Of a DNA stretch of 64,000 nucleotides, positions 51,502 through 61,304 are shown one piece after another; within the stretch, counting starts at the first letter, position 1; every line of letters begins with the position of its first letter. Location: assembly GCF_003473545.1 (NCBI RefSeq), contig NZ_QUCM01000001.1:1-64000 (forward strand). Reading direction: 5' to 3'. The DNA comes from Clostridium sp. AM22-11AC (lineage in GTDB: Bacteria > Bacillota > Clostridia > Lachnospirales > Lachnospiraceae). The notes under the pieces were generated by a model, which saw nothing but the letters and a program-made list of their open reading frames with translations, was not told the origin of the DNA and did not search any database. The position numbers and the translations under genes are program-made.

Positions 51502-54500
51502 TTATTTTAACAGTTTTCCAAGGGTCTCCCGCAGTTTATCCACTTCGATCGGCTTGGAAAGATGGGCATTCATGCCGCTTGCAAGAGACCTGCGGATATC
51601 TTCATCAAAAGCATTGGCACTGATGGCAATGATAGGGATCTTTTTATGATCCGGATGATCGGTGGTCCGGATGGCATGGGCTGCCTCCAGTCCGTTCATA
51701 ACCGGCATCATAATATCCATAATGATCAGATCATAATATCCTTTCTCGGAGGCGGTAAACTTATCTACCGCCTCTTTTCCGTCACAGGCATTTTCCACAG
51801 ACATTCCCATATCTTCCAGAATATACTGTAATATCTCCCGGTTCAATGGATTGTCCTCTGTTACCAGAACGCGGACACCTGTAAAATCTCTTTCCACCCT
51901 GGAAACTTCTTCTTTTACATGGTGGGCGCTGACCGGCTTTAACGTAATGGAAAACCGGAAGGTACTTCCTTCCCCGATCTGGCTTTCAAGCTCAATGGTT
52001 CCGCCCATCATATGTACCAGACGGTTGCTGATCGCCAGTCCCAGTCCGGTTCCCTGCTGTCCTACCACAGAACGGTCCACCTGCTCAAAACTTCTGAAAA
52101 TACGCTGGCGGTCTTCTTCACTGACACCAATGCCGTGATCCTTCACCGCAAACTGTAATTTAGAAAGACCATCAGAAAGCCTTGTTTCCTCTACTGTTAA
52201 AGTGATCTCCGTGTGATCCCCGGAATATTTCACTGCGTTGCTTAACAGATTGACCAGGACCTGACTGAGACGCAAAGCATCCCCATAGAACCACTGGTTG
52301 ACCAAATGGATCTCCTGGTGATATTTCTGAGATTTTTCCTCAAACTTAGCTTCCAATAACGGATACAGTTCGCCGATCATCTTATCAAGCTGGAAATCAT
52401 CTTTTACCAGTTTCATCTTTCCGCTTTCGATCTTTGACATATCCAAAATATCATTTAACAGACCTAACAGATATTTGGAGGATCCTTTTACCTTCTTTAA
52501 GCAGTCTAAACGCACTTCCTCTGTCTGTCCTTCTTTTAGAGCGATCTCTGTCATACCAATGATACCGTTCATAGGAGTACGGATCTCATGGGACATATGG
52601 GCCAGGAAATCGGATTTTGCCTGTGCAGACTGATCATGACGGTCTCTGTTGATACGATTCTGGATGATAATGCCGATCTCCCAGAGAAGCTTTCTATCCT
52701 CCTCATTTTCATAAACAGATGGTTCTATTCCCAAAAGGAAGATGCTTCCGGAATACTGTCCGTTATCTGACATAAGGATCCCCACACCGGTCTGGTCTAT
52801 ATCTGTTTTCCTGAAAACAGGTACAACGGACAACAGCTGTTTTACAGGCTGCACTGCGTTGATCTGGGCATCCTGATTTAATTTTTCATACTCTTCTTCT
52901 GTACAGTGGACAACGCCCCGTTTTCCCATGAGGCCATGAAGATGCTTCCACTGGTATTCCAGCTCGCTGGAAAGGAAATCATAATGAAAACTGGTGATCA
53001 GCATATTTTCCATTCCATAACGTGCTTTTAAGCGGCGGGAAAGCAGATCCAGTCCTGCATCAATAGACGGACAGCGGTCTAACAGATTTAATGCCAGGGA
53101 AGCCAGACTGATCTGTTCCATATATCCCATGGAAACGATCTTTCCAAATGTTTTCGGCTGTGCTCCCGGATCCTTTACCTCATTCCAGGAAAGGACACCG
53201 ATCTCCTGCTTTTCCGCTTCTGTAACAGCGATCCGGACCCGTCTTAACAGAGAGGTGGTTGTTACACTTTCATCCCCTCTGGCAATTCCAGCCTGGAAAT
53301 TAAGATTTAAGGCACTGCGCCGGATCATCACAGAAAAACGTTCTTTCAGTTTTTCCAGTTTCTGCCTGCAGCTTTCCTCTGTAATTTTAGGGATCCAGGC
53401 AAGGAGTTCATCAGAACCTGCACGGATCATCACCGGAGGTCTGGAAAGATCTTCGGCACACACCTCCAGAAACATTTTGGAAAATTCTTCCAGGACCACA
53501 TCCCTAAATGTCAGACCAAAGTCCCTGGTTATGATGGTAAAATGACAGATATCCACAAGAATAAACATACCCTGGGGATACTTTCCACGAACCTTCTCAA
53601 TTACCTCCATTCCCGGTTTTAAACGGTAAAATAAGGTAACAGGATCTATCATCTGCTTTCGTTCCTGTTTCAGTTCCCGCATCTTTGTTTCATGGATATC
53701 CCGGACAAAACCTACGATCTTTCGATCATCCTCTTTTGTCTCTGTAATGGTCTTTCCTCTGATCTCGATCCAGCGTCCCTGTGAGTGGTTGCCATTGATA
53801 CAGCAAAACTGACCATAAATTGTATTCTCATGACTTTGCAGCATAGAAAGGAGCTTTTTCTGGTCTTCCCTTGAAAAATAACGGTCCAGGATCTTTTTTT
53901 TGGCATTTTTTATATCCCACAAACCATCCATTTCCCTGCTGTTTACGATCTCCAGTGTATTTCCTTTTTCACGGTATGTAAAAAACAGGTCATTGGAACT
54001 TTCTACTGCGATCCGGTAACGCTCTTTTTCTTCACTGAGCTGATGTTCTGTGCTGATCTCACTTTCTGTCAGATTTTCAACCACCTGATGCAGCTCATCT
54101 ACTTCCTGGATACCGGAAGGCGCAAACTCTTTTAAGCCTGCAATTCCGCTTCGGATACTGTCCATAAGCCTGTATACCGGTCGTGTTACGCAGCGGATCA
54201 CCACACTCATGATCACCAGTCCCAAAACTGCACAGGCCACAATAGTCGTCAAAATATCGCTGTACAGCTTATCTCCCAGACTGAAAATAGAGTCCTCTGC
54301 CACAAAACCACATAAAACCCAGTTTGTATTCTTATAAGGGACATTATTGGCATACAAATTCATTTTTGAAAACAGGGCATAGATCTCCTGGGAACCGATC
54401 TTAGAGTCCTTTACCTTGAAAAGATCCTCATGCTTTGTACTTTCCAGCTTAAAAATACCATTTTCACGCTGTACCGCATCATAAAGATTACCTTTTCCTG

Positions 54501-55386
54501 CAATATTTTCATACGTACCATCTCCGTTATCAACGGCAATGGCGTAACCGGCTGTCTGTTGCCTGTTCAGATCCTGTACACGGAAACAGGTATTGCACAG
54601 ATAACTGACAGAAACTTCCGTTCCCACAACACCATAGATCACACCATCATTGACCAAAGGGACAGAATATGTGATCATTTTATGGTTATCCATTTCATAA
54701 TCTTCCAGTATAAAAGGCATGGACCAGTAACCTAAACTGGCCATATCTACCCCTGTATGAGCCATACCTGCTGTGTAAGGTTCATAGAAAAAATCATCAC
54801 TTTCCCTGATACCTTTTCCCTGAAAACGAAATGCAGGGGACCAGGAATTATCCAGGGTAATTCCCCACTGACGGGCCAGAGTTTTATCCCCGCGCTCCAA
54901 AAGAAGGTCAGAGTTTGTATCTGCCTTGGTCACAGGATCAGAGTCCCTGAGGAAAAATCCCGTAAAATCTCCCGGTGCCCCTATTGGCTGATCATTTGCC
55001 ATAACAAGAAACACACCGCAGGTGGTATCACGGCGCAAAGACTCTAAAAGCTCCGGAAATACACGCTGGGTATATTCCTTCTGAAGTTCCTTATCCTTTG
55101 TAAACTTTTCTATATCTGCCCGTTGTTCTTTTAACAGATCAGAAAGAACACTATTCAGATAGTTGCTCTCTTTGCGCACAGCACTCCACTGCTCGATCAT
55201 GGCATTTTCCAGTATTACCTTGCTGTTTTCCACCAGATAACTGTCAAGATCTACTGCATTACTCTCCATAATGGATTTAACACCGCTGGAAAGGAGCATG
55301 GAAAAAGGTAAGATGCCCTGAAATAATACCACCAGTAAAAGAGGCAGAAGTAAAATATGCATCAATGTTCTTTTCTTTTTTTTCAT
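51502..55386 (-). CDS. hybrid sensor histidine kinase (Cache-PAS-degenerate GGDEF-GAF-HK-REC)
   Basis: 1294 residues. Membrane helix at ~9-33, extracellular Cache-type domain (~35-375), second helix (~378-400) and HAMP-like stretch, PAS-like region (~450-570), GGDEF fold (~575-740) with RAGSDE (~655-660) in place of GGDEF, a GAF-like region (~760-905), HisKA with SHEIRTP (His933), HATPase (NLLSNAVKYSG, DHGIGVSEED, GTGLGLAISN), and a REC domain with MDIMMP (Asp1224). No output domain follows, so it must pass phosphate on or act by protein contact. It is 77 bases after a sugar-type binding-protein gene. Confidence 0.9.
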   Translation of the reverse strand: MKKKKRTLMHILLLPLLLVVLFQGILPFSMLLSSGVKSIMESNAVDLDSYLVENSKVILENAMIEQWSAVRKESNYLNSVLSDLLKEQRADIEKFTKDKELQKEYTQRVFPELLESLRRDTTCGVFLVMANDQPIGAPGDFTGFFLRDSDPVTKADTNSDLLLERGDKTLARQWGITLDNSWSPAFRFQGKGIRESDDFFYEPYTAGMAHTGVDMASLGYWSMPFILEDYEMDNHKMITYSVPLVNDGVIYGVVGTEVSVSYLCNTCFRVQDLNRQQTAGYAIAVDNGDGTYENIAGKGNLYDAVQRENGIFKLESTKHEDLFKVKDSKIGSQEIYALFSKMNLYANNVPYKNTNWVLCGFVAEDSIFSLGDKLYSDILTTIVACAVLGLVIMSVVIRCVTRPVYRLMDSIRSGIAGLKEFAPSGIQEVDELHQVVENLTESEISTEHQLSEEKERYRIAVESSNDLFFTYREKGNTLEIVNSREMDGLWDIKNAKKKILDRYFSREDQKKLLSMLQSHENTIYGQFCCINGNHSQGRWIEIRGKTITETKEDDRKIVGFVRDIHETKMRELKQERKQMIDPVTLFYRLKPGMEVIEKVRGKYPQGMFILVDICHFTIITRDFGLTFRDVVLEEFSKMFLEVCAEDLSRPPVMIRAGSDELLAWIPKITEESCRQKLEKLKERFSVMIRRSALNLNFQAGIARGDESVTTTSLLRRVRIAVTEAEKQEIGVLSWNEVKDPGAQPKTFGKIVSMGYMEQISLASLALNLLDRCPSIDAGLDLLSRRLKARYGMENMLITSFHYDFLSSELEYQWKHLHGLMGKRGVVHCTEEEYEKLNQDAQINAVQPVKQLLSVVPVFRKTDIDQTGVGILMSDNGQYSGSIFLLGIEPSVYENEEDRKLLWEIGIIIQNRINRDRHDQSAQAKSDFLAHMSHEIRTPMNGIIGMTEIALKEGQTEEVRLDCLKKVKGSSKYLLGLLNDILDMSKIESGKMKLVKDDFQLDKMIGELYPLLEAKFEEKSQKYHQEIHLVNQWFYGDALRLSQVLVNLLSNAVKYSGDHTEITLTVEETRLSDGLSKLQFAVKDHGIGVSEEDRQRIFRSFEQVDRSVVGQQGTGLGLAISNRLVHMMGGTIELESQIGEGSTFRFSITLKPVSAHHVKEEVSRVERDFTGVRVLVTEDNPLNREILQYILEDMGMSVENACDGKEAVDKFTASEKGYYDLIIMDIMMPVMNGLEAAHAIRTTDHPDHKKIPIIAISANAFDEDIRRSLASGMNAHLSKPIEVDKLRETLGKLLK

Positions 55387-55462
55387 GTTTTACTTCCAAA
55401 CCTCCTGCCTGTGGCATTTCTCATCTTATTTCTGATCCTGTTTCCGTCCTTAAATACAGGAT

Positions 55463-56944
55463 CTACTGATTGGAATGTGCCGTGTCATTTAACTTCTGAT
55501 ACCAGCTGTCATACCATTCTTCAAACGCAGCATCGCCGGTAAATTCTGCAGCTGCTTCTGCTCTTGACATTCCGGCTGCTACCATTTCATCTACTTTTTC
55601 TTTATCCTGGGCAGCTTTGTCGGAAAGATCATAATCCAGGATATTTCTGGTGGCATATCCGTTTTCAAAGCAGTTCGGGGTATAAAAATGAATGGACTCA
55701 TAGGCATTTAAAATACTGCTTAAACACTGATACGCCTTAGCATTTACTTTCAGGTCTTTTTCTTTGATCACTTCATCTAACGCTTCCATGGAATTGGCAT
55801 CCTTGCGCACCGGCATATAGGCAGACTCACATACAAAACGGAGATTATTTTCTTTTCTGGTAAACCATTTTAAAAACTCACAGGAGGCATATTCATGCTG
55901 GGCATCTGACTTTGTCACTGCCATTCCTGCGCCCTGCTGTACATTGATCTGTTCGCCTCCCTCTAATACAGGAGGCTGCATTACCACATAATCAATGGCA
56001 TGGCTGTCCTCATCGGTTACTACCTGATCCGGGAAGTACATAGAAGATGCGCAAGAACCGGTGTAAGCCAGGATATCCCCTGTTTTCACATCATCTGAAC
56101 GGAATTTTCCCATACTTGCAAAATAGCCATTTACATAAGGTACATAATAATTGTCCCATAGGCGGCGGACTTTTTCTTTGTCTGCCTGGATCGTAACCTG
56201 ACCGTCCTTTACGTCAAAGATATCTGCTCCTAACTGTTTCATGCCAATAATAAAGTAATTGGACATGGAGTCTCTTCCGTAAAATGCTTTTCCATCATCA
56301 GGGATATCCGGGGTCAAACTGTCGGTCCACTCATAGTAACGCTTTGCAACGTCTGCCACTCCCTCTAAAGTAGAAAGTTCCTCTAAAGAAGAACCGGTAG
56401 CATCTGCAAATGGCTTCCAGTCTGTTTTATTGATCATCATGATCTCTGTAGACTTTGCTACAGGGAAGAGATAAAGAGAGGTATCATCATGGAAATAGCC
56501 TTCTTTTATGTAAGAGTCCACATATTCAGACAGTTCTTCCTCTGTAAAATAAGAAGACAGATCCGCCAGTTTATCCTCTTTCTGTACTGCATAGGCAGTA
56601 TCTGCGTAGGTAGAGAAAATATCCGGCAAAGACTGGGCACCTACAGCACCGGATACTGCATCTGAAACCGCCTTTTCCAGATCAGATACAGATCCCTGGG
56701 TATATCCTTCTACATAAATACCCTTGTCTTTTCCCTCTGTAGCGTTAAATTCAGAAACCAGCTGGTCAAAGGCAGCCTGTTGTGCCCCATTATAATAATG
56801 CCAGACAGTAAGGGAAACCGGTTTACTTGGGTCCAGTTTCACCTTGCTGCCTGGCGCAGTTGTTCCTGTATTCGTATTGCATGCTGTTAAAAGAATTGCC
56901 GTTCCTAAAGCGGCTGCTGTCCATGTCAAAAAACTTTTTTCCAT
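55463..56944 (-). CDS. family 1 extracellular solute-binding lipoprotein
   Basis: 493 residues. Lipobox LLTACNTN (Cys ~22). VSLTVWHYYNGAQQAAFDQLVSEFNATEGKDKGIYVEG is the opening of sugar-type SBPs, with TGSCASSMYFPD and LEGGEQINVQQGAGMAVTKSDAQHEYASCEFLKWF later. No permease genes are adjacent; the next gene on the same strand is the hybrid kinase, so it may act as the kinase's ligand receptor rather than an importer part. GGGGGAC precedes the ATG. Confidence 0.88.
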   Translation of the reverse strand: MEKSFLTWTAAALGTAILLTACNTNTGTTAPGSKVKLDPSKPVSLTVWHYYNGAQQAAFDQLVSEFNATEGKDKGIYVEGYTQGSVSDLEKAVSDAVSGAVGAQSLPDIFSTYADTAYAVQKEDKLADLSSYFTEEELSEYVDSYIKEGYFHDDTSLYLFPVAKSTEIMMINKTDWKPFADATGSSLEELSTLEGVADVAKRYYEWTDSLTPDIPDDGKAFYGRDSMSNYFIIGMKQLGADIFDVKDGQVTIQADKEKVRRLWDNYYVPYVNGYFASMGKFRSDDVKTGDILAYTGSCASSMYFPDQVVTDEDSHAIDYVVMQPPVLEGGEQINVQQGAGMAVTKSDAQHEYASCEFLKWFTRKENNLRFVCESAYMPVRKDANSMEALDEVIKEKDLKVNAKAYQCLSSILNAYESIHFYTPNCFENGYATRNILDYDLSDKAAQDKEKVDEMVAAGMSRAEAAAEFTGDAAFEEWYDSWYQKLNDTAHSNQ

Positions 56945-57033
56945 AATGTGTCCCCCGAACCGATCGTGTACAATCTGTTTTTTAACACTATTATAACGAA
57001 ATTGACAATAACTTTCAATGAAAACACAGGGGA

Positions 57034-57768
57034 TTATAACTTTCCATTTGATTTTTGCTCTGTCAGCACTTTTAAGATCCGTTTGCGGTTGCTGTTTAAG
57101 TGGGTGATCATTGCATATCTTGCTCCCTGGGCATCTGCAGATGAAATGGCATCTGTGATCGCCTGGTGCTGGTCCACTGTTGTTTTGGCAAAATTATTTT
57201 TTGTCATCTGCACAAAAATCGGAATTCCCTTTACCACGATCTCCATAAGATTGCAAAGGGTCTGGTTATGGGTGCAGGCTGCCAACTGCCTGTGGTACTC
57301 AATATCCGCAGCAATATGATCTTTTCCTTGGACAACCAGGTCTTCTACCTCCTTCTGGATCTGCTGAAGTTTCTGACAATCAGCATAATCTGCATTGGTA
57401 GCTGCCATAGCTGCCACTTCCGGTTCCAGCATCAGACGTACATCTACAAATTCCAGACCAGTCTGGAACAGATTTTCTTCACTGTTTTCCTGAAGTCCTA
57501 TAGGATCATCATTTACCGCCGGTGATGCCTGGGAAGCTTTTTCTTTCTTAATATAAGTGCCGCTTCCACGGATCACTTCTACTTTTCCGGAAAAAACCAG
57601 AAGCTTGATCGCTTCCCGCACCGTACTTCTTCCTACTCCGCAGATCTCAGCAAGCTGAAATTCGTTCGGAAGCTTATCTCCTACCTTTAATCCATTACCT
57701 TCTATGTATCCCCTTATCTTCTCTGCTGTCTGCTCCGGCAGCAGTTTCTCTTTTTGCGTCTGTCGCAC
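57034..57768 (-). CDS. GntR/FadR-family transcriptional regulator
   Basis: 244 residues from GTG 57768 (GGGAGG 7 bases upstream). The winged HTH LPNEFQLAEICGVGRSTVREAIKLLVFSGKVEVIRGSGTYI is canonical. The C-terminal FCD helical domain (FVDVRLMLEPEVAAMAATNAD, DIEYHRQLAACTHNQTLCNLME, QHQAITDAISSADAQGARYAMITHL) holds the metal-binding Asp/His set of sugar-acid regulators. It lies downstream of the TRAP/dehydratase operon and probably controls it. Confidence 0.92.
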   Translation of the reverse strand: MRQTQKEKLLPEQTAEKIRGYIEGNGLKVGDKLPNEFQLAEICGVGRSTVREAIKLLVFSGKVEVIRGSGTYIKKEKASQASPAVNDDPIGLQENSEENLFQTGLEFVDVRLMLEPEVAAMAATNADYADCQKLQQIQKEVEDLVVQGKDHIAADIEYHRQLAACTHNQTLCNLMEIVVKGIPIFVQMTKNNFAKTTVDQHQAITDAISSADAQGARYAMITHLNSNRKRILKVLTEQKSNGKL

Positions 57769-57824
57769 GCGACCACCTCCCAATTATATCAAAAATACCT
57801 GATGTTTATCCGTCGTTATTTCAT

Positions 57825-57852
57825 GATATAACTAACAAACCATGAATGTCAA
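57825..57852 (-). promoter_or_regulatory. promoter of the GntR gene
   Basis: TTGACA (57852-57847) and TATATC (57830-57825) on the minus strand, 16 bases apart. Confidence 0.7.
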
Positions 57853-57896
57853 GCCCATAACACCCCCCTGGGTGTTTTAAAAATGGAAGATTTTGG

Positions 57897-57944
57897 AAAG
57901 GGGCACTGCAGCCCGACTGATCGTCTTACTACAGCACCCCTTTT
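57897..57944 (-). terminator. terminator of the sugar-acid operon
   Basis: AAAGGGGTGCTGTAG on the minus strand pairs with CTGCAGTGCCCCTTT with one mismatch around a 17-nt loop. The T-run is weak, so partial termination is possible. Confidence 0.65.
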
Positions 57945-57984
57945 CTAAGTGTACTATTTAACTATCCCACCTGTGAGGACATCA

Positions 57985-58764
57985 TCATGACTTAACTAAG
58001 AATCCGCCGTCTACAGGGATAACAGCACCATTTAAGTAGTCACTTGCATCAGAAGCCAGGAACAGTACCGGTCCCTTAAGGTCATCTGGCAGTCCCCAAC
58101 GTGCTGCAGGGATTCTCTTGGTACACTCGTCTTTTCTTTCCTGAGTCATGTTAGCGCACATTTCAGTATCCATATATCCAGGAGCAATTGCGTTGCAGCA
58201 GATATTGTGGTCAGCACAGTCAGATGCAAGGCTCTTGGTCAGCATTGCTACAGCACCCTTAGCTGCTGTGTAAGCAGGAACAGTTGTACCACCAAAGAAT
58301 GCGTTCATGGAAGCGATGTTGATGATCTTTCCGGTGCTGCCTTCCTTATCTTTCATAACCTGAACTGCCTTCTGGCACATAAACCATACATGGTTTAAGT
58401 CAACATCAATAACCAGTCTCCATGCATCCTCCGGGAATTCCCATGGCTCGTAACGTCTCTGGATACCTGCTGCAGGAATCATAACATCCAGCTTATTTCC
58501 CAAGATCTCCATAGCTTCTGCGAACATACGGTCAATCTCTGGCTTCTTGGATAAGTCACCTGCTACTGCATGTGCCTTGTAACCCATCTTGCAGTATTCA
58601 TCTGCAACTGCCTGCAGCTTTTCTGCCTGAAGGTCCATTAATACAACCTCAGCACCATTCTCTAACAGACCTTCTGCCATACCTCTGGAAAGTCCCTGTG
58701 CTGCACCGGTAACGATGCACTTTTTGCCAGCTACGCTGAATTTTTCCTTGTAATCAAATGCCAT
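57985..58764 (-). CDS. SDR-family oxidoreductase (KduD/gluconate 5-dehydrogenase-like)
   Basis: 259 residues. TGAAQGLSRGMAEGL (dinucleotide loop), PAAGIQRR, IINIASMNAFFGG, catalytic YTAAK, and the C-terminal PDDLKGPVLFLASDASDYLNGAVIPVDGG are typical classical SDR features. The nearest subgroup is 2-deoxy-D-gluconate 3-dehydrogenase/5-ketogluconate reductase. It is the last gene of the operon after the dehydratase. TAGGAGG precedes the ATG. Substrate inferred. Confidence 0.88.
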   Translation of the reverse strand: MAFDYKEKFSVAGKKCIVTGAAQGLSRGMAEGLLENGAEVVLMDLQAEKLQAVADEYCKMGYKAHAVAGDLSKKPEIDRMFAEAMEILGNKLDVMIPAAGIQRRYEPWEFPEDAWRLVIDVDLNHVWFMCQKAVQVMKDKEGSTGKIINIASMNAFFGGTTVPAYTAAKGAVAMLTKSLASDCADHNICCNAIAPGYMDTEMCANMTQERKDECTKRIPAARWGLPDDLKGPVLFLASDASDYLNGAVIPVDGGFLVKS

Positions 58765-58797
58765 TTTTTTATCCTCCTATAATAATATATGGTGGCC

Positions 58798-58859
58798 CGC
58801 TCCCGTGATACGGGAGCGGAATGTATAAATATATTTTGATTTTCCCCGGTAAACCGGGG
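58798..58859 (-). repeat. two intergenic hairpins between dehydratase and SDR genes
   Basis: CGCTCCCGT-GAT-ACGGGAGCG (58798-58818) and CCCCGGT-AA-ACCGGGG (58844-58859), both perfect. No T-runs; they may tune mRNA stability between the two genes. Confidence 0.7.
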
Positions 58860-58894
58860 AGATTGGTGTAAGAACCCGGGGATCCTTCATCCCT

Positions 58895-60142
58895 TTATGG
58901 AGTCTGCAATGCTCCGTCCCTGCGTCTTGTCTGTGTCCATGTAGTCACAGTATTCTCACAAGGATATTTTGCAGCTTCTTCCTCATTTAAGTCAACGCCT
59001 AAACCAGGTTTATCATTTGCATATACATAACCATTGTCAAACTCAGGCAGTCCCGGGAATACTTCAAGGAGAGCACCATGTGGTCCCTTTAATTCCTGGA
59101 TAACAAAGTTTGGAGGCTCAATGCCGGACCATTCCTGTACACCAAAGTTTGGTGCTGCCAGGTCAATATGGATGTTTGCTGCATGAGCCAGAGGAGACAT
59201 GTCTCCAGGTCCGTGCCATGCAGTGCGTACACCAAACTGTTCTGCAAAGATCTGCAGCTTTCTTGCCGGTGTAATACCGCCAACCTGACTTAAATGTACG
59301 CGGATGTAATCGATCAGCCGTTCTGAGATAAGTTTTCTCCACTCAACAGGATTGTTGAACAGCTCGCCTTCTGCGATTGGTATGGAGGTCTGCTCTCTCA
59401 TTCTTGCTAACCAGTCTGTCTGCTCGATCGGTACCGGATCCTCTAAGAATAACAGATCAAATGGCTCCAGCTCTCTTGCCAGCTTAATAGCTTCAATAGG
59501 AGCAATACGTTCATGAACGTCATGTATCAGATTGATCTCATATCCTAATTTGTTTCTGATGCCTTCAAACAGCTTTACTGTATTGCGGATATAGCTTCTG
59601 GAATCCAGATAAACACCTGGCTGGGCGCCCTTTGGTGCAGTTGCCGGCGTATTTCCATAGCTTTCGCCGCCGTAACCACCGCACTGGCAGCGGATATTGG
59701 TAATACCCATTTCATGGAAACGTTCAATATTTTCACACAGCTCGGAAAGATCGCGGCCATCTGCGTGACGGTATACAGGAATACCTTCCCTGCACTTTCC
59801 GCCAAACAGCTGGTACAGCGGCATATTTGCTATTTTTCCCTTAATATCCCATAATGCCATATCTACGCCGGAAATAGCATTATTTTCAATGGGGCCGTTT
59901 CTCCAGTATCCGTTCTGGTTCATCAGCTGCCATAGATCTTCAATATTCTCTACATTTCTTCCAACAAGAAGAGGCTTCAAATATTCTTCTACTACCAGCT
60001 TTACAGCCAGGTGGCGGTAAGCAAAGGTTCCGCAGCCCAGTCCGTAAAGTCCCGGCTCGCTGGTCTCAACTTTTACCACCACAAGGTTGATGCCTTCCGG
60101 CGCTGTGCAGATTACCCGTATATCACGTATGGTTACTGCCAT
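58895..60142 (-). CDS. RspA/ManD-type sugar-acid dehydratase (enolase superfamily)
   Basis: 415 residues. IENNAISGVDMALWDIKGKIANMPLYQLFGGKCREGIPVYRHADG, LIHDVHERIAPIEA (metal-binding Asp), FLEDPVPIE and IAEGELFNNPVEW (metal-binding Glu pair), VHLSQVGGITPARKLQIFAEQFGVRTAWHGPGDMSPLAHAANIHIDL (catalytic His) all match the RspA/mannonate dehydratase subgroup. It should dehydrate mannonate, gluconate or a similar acid to a 2-keto-3-deoxy acid. AGAGAGG precedes the ATG. It lies 33 bases after the dehydrogenase gene. Confidence 0.9.
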   Translation of the reverse strand: MAVTIRDIRVICTAPEGINLVVVKVETSEPGLYGLGCGTFAYRHLAVKLVVEEYLKPLLVGRNVENIEDLWQLMNQNGYWRNGPIENNAISGVDMALWDIKGKIANMPLYQLFGGKCREGIPVYRHADGRDLSELCENIERFHEMGITNIRCQCGGYGGESYGNTPATAPKGAQPGVYLDSRSYIRNTVKLFEGIRNKLGYEINLIHDVHERIAPIEAIKLARELEPFDLLFLEDPVPIEQTDWLARMREQTSIPIAEGELFNNPVEWRKLISERLIDYIRVHLSQVGGITPARKLQIFAEQFGVRTAWHGPGDMSPLAHAANIHIDLAAPNFGVQEWSGIEPPNFVIQELKGPHGALLEVFPGLPEFDNGYVYANDKPGLGVDLNEEEAAKYPCENTVTTWTQTRRRDGALQTP

Positions 60143-60175
60143 TTTACTATCCTCTCTAACTTACATTCTAGGTTT

Positions 60176-61258
60176 TTAACCCTTATAGTCTTCCAGATCC
60201 TGGATTGCCTGATAGATCATCTCTTTTGTTACAGGATAAGGTGTATGGGTCATTTCCTGGTTTGCCATTGTTGCTTCAAGGACATCCTCTAACTTGTCAT
60301 CCTTTTCCAGCTCCAGATCAGCCAGGCATACAGGCAGGTCAATAGACTTATTTACGCCATAAGCCAGTTTCAGCTTATCCCAGTCCTTATCTACCATAAG
60401 ATTTACCAGTGTGCCGTAGGAAACTACCTCACCATGGAGATGTTTCTTTTCAATATGCTCTCTCTTGGTCAGGCCATAGAATAAAGCATGTGCAATACCG
60501 CCATTATAATTTGGATGAACAGAAACAGATACAACACCTGGGGAAACAACAATATTTAAAATAGTGTTTTCAAGCTCTTCACTGTTTCTTCCTGCTTTTG
60601 CATCATCCATTGCCTTCTTCGCATCCTTAACCATTGGATAGAAGCACATCTGTCCTGCTGTGATACCAAACTCACTGCCAAAGCTTAACTTCTCCCCAGC
60701 CTTTGCAGACCAGCTGGACTCTACATGCTTTGCCATGGCATCGCCGATACCAGCCCACAGGTATTTAACAGGAGCTGCTAAAACCAGTTTCGGATTGATA
60801 AAGCAGTGTACCGGTACTTCCTTTAATCTTGGGATGTCGCAGAAAGAACCATCCTCATGGTACATAATACTGATCTGGGTAACAGGAGCACAGTTAGACG
60901 CAATGGAAGGAGCGGTAAATACCGGTTTTCCAAGGTGATCTGCAGCCAGCTTTGCTGTATCGATACATTTTCCACCGCCTACTGCAAGGAGCATATCTGC
61001 TTCCTGTACTGCAGGATCATTTGAGATCTTATCAGCGTTTTCATGGGTTGCATCATGTCCATACAGCCATTCTGTAGTAATCGTAAGACCTGCTTTTTCC
61101 AGTGCAGGAACTACATATTCCCTTGCTGCCTTCCATGCTCTTTCTCCGTGGATCACTGCTACTTTTTTTCCATATCTTCCCATTTCATCATGGAAAGCGT
61201 CAAATGCATTCTCGCCAATGGTAAAACGTGGGAGAAAAATTGAATCCATTGCGTTCAT
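60176..61258 (-). CDS. iron-containing alcohol dehydrogenase, GldA/HcxA-like
   Basis: 360 residues. The NAD fold has AVGGGKCIDTAKLAA (GGGK loop) and APSIASNCAPVT; metal-ligand regions GIGDAMAKHVES, VHPNYNGGIAHALFYG and KKHLHGEVVSYGTLV supply the His/Asp set. The family oxidises glycerol, hydroxy acids or related polyols. In this operon it probably handles a sugar-acid intermediate. AGGAGG lies 7 bases before the ATG. Confidence 0.88.
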   Translation of the reverse strand: MNAMDSIFLPRFTIGENAFDAFHDEMGRYGKKVAVIHGERAWKAAREYVVPALEKAGLTITTEWLYGHDATHENADKISNDPAVQEADMLLAVGGGKCIDTAKLAADHLGKPVFTAPSIASNCAPVTQISIMYHEDGSFCDIPRLKEVPVHCFINPKLVLAAPVKYLWAGIGDAMAKHVESSWSAKAGEKLSFGSEFGITAGQMCFYPMVKDAKKAMDDAKAGRNSEELENTILNIVVSPGVVSVSVHPNYNGGIAHALFYGLTKREHIEKKHLHGEVVSYGTLVNLMVDKDWDKLKLAYGVNKSIDLPVCLADLELEKDDKLEDVLEATMANQEMTHTPYPVTKEMIYQAIQDLEDYKG

Positions 61259-61304
61259 GTCTCTGCCTCCTAAATATAACTCTTAATTTTACTTTATTTC
61301 TGGC

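Noticed and set aside
57858..57880. Second terminator ACACCC/GGGTGTTTT on the plus strand
   Set aside because: There is no plus-strand gene upstream to serve, and on the minus strand it lacks a T-run after the stem.
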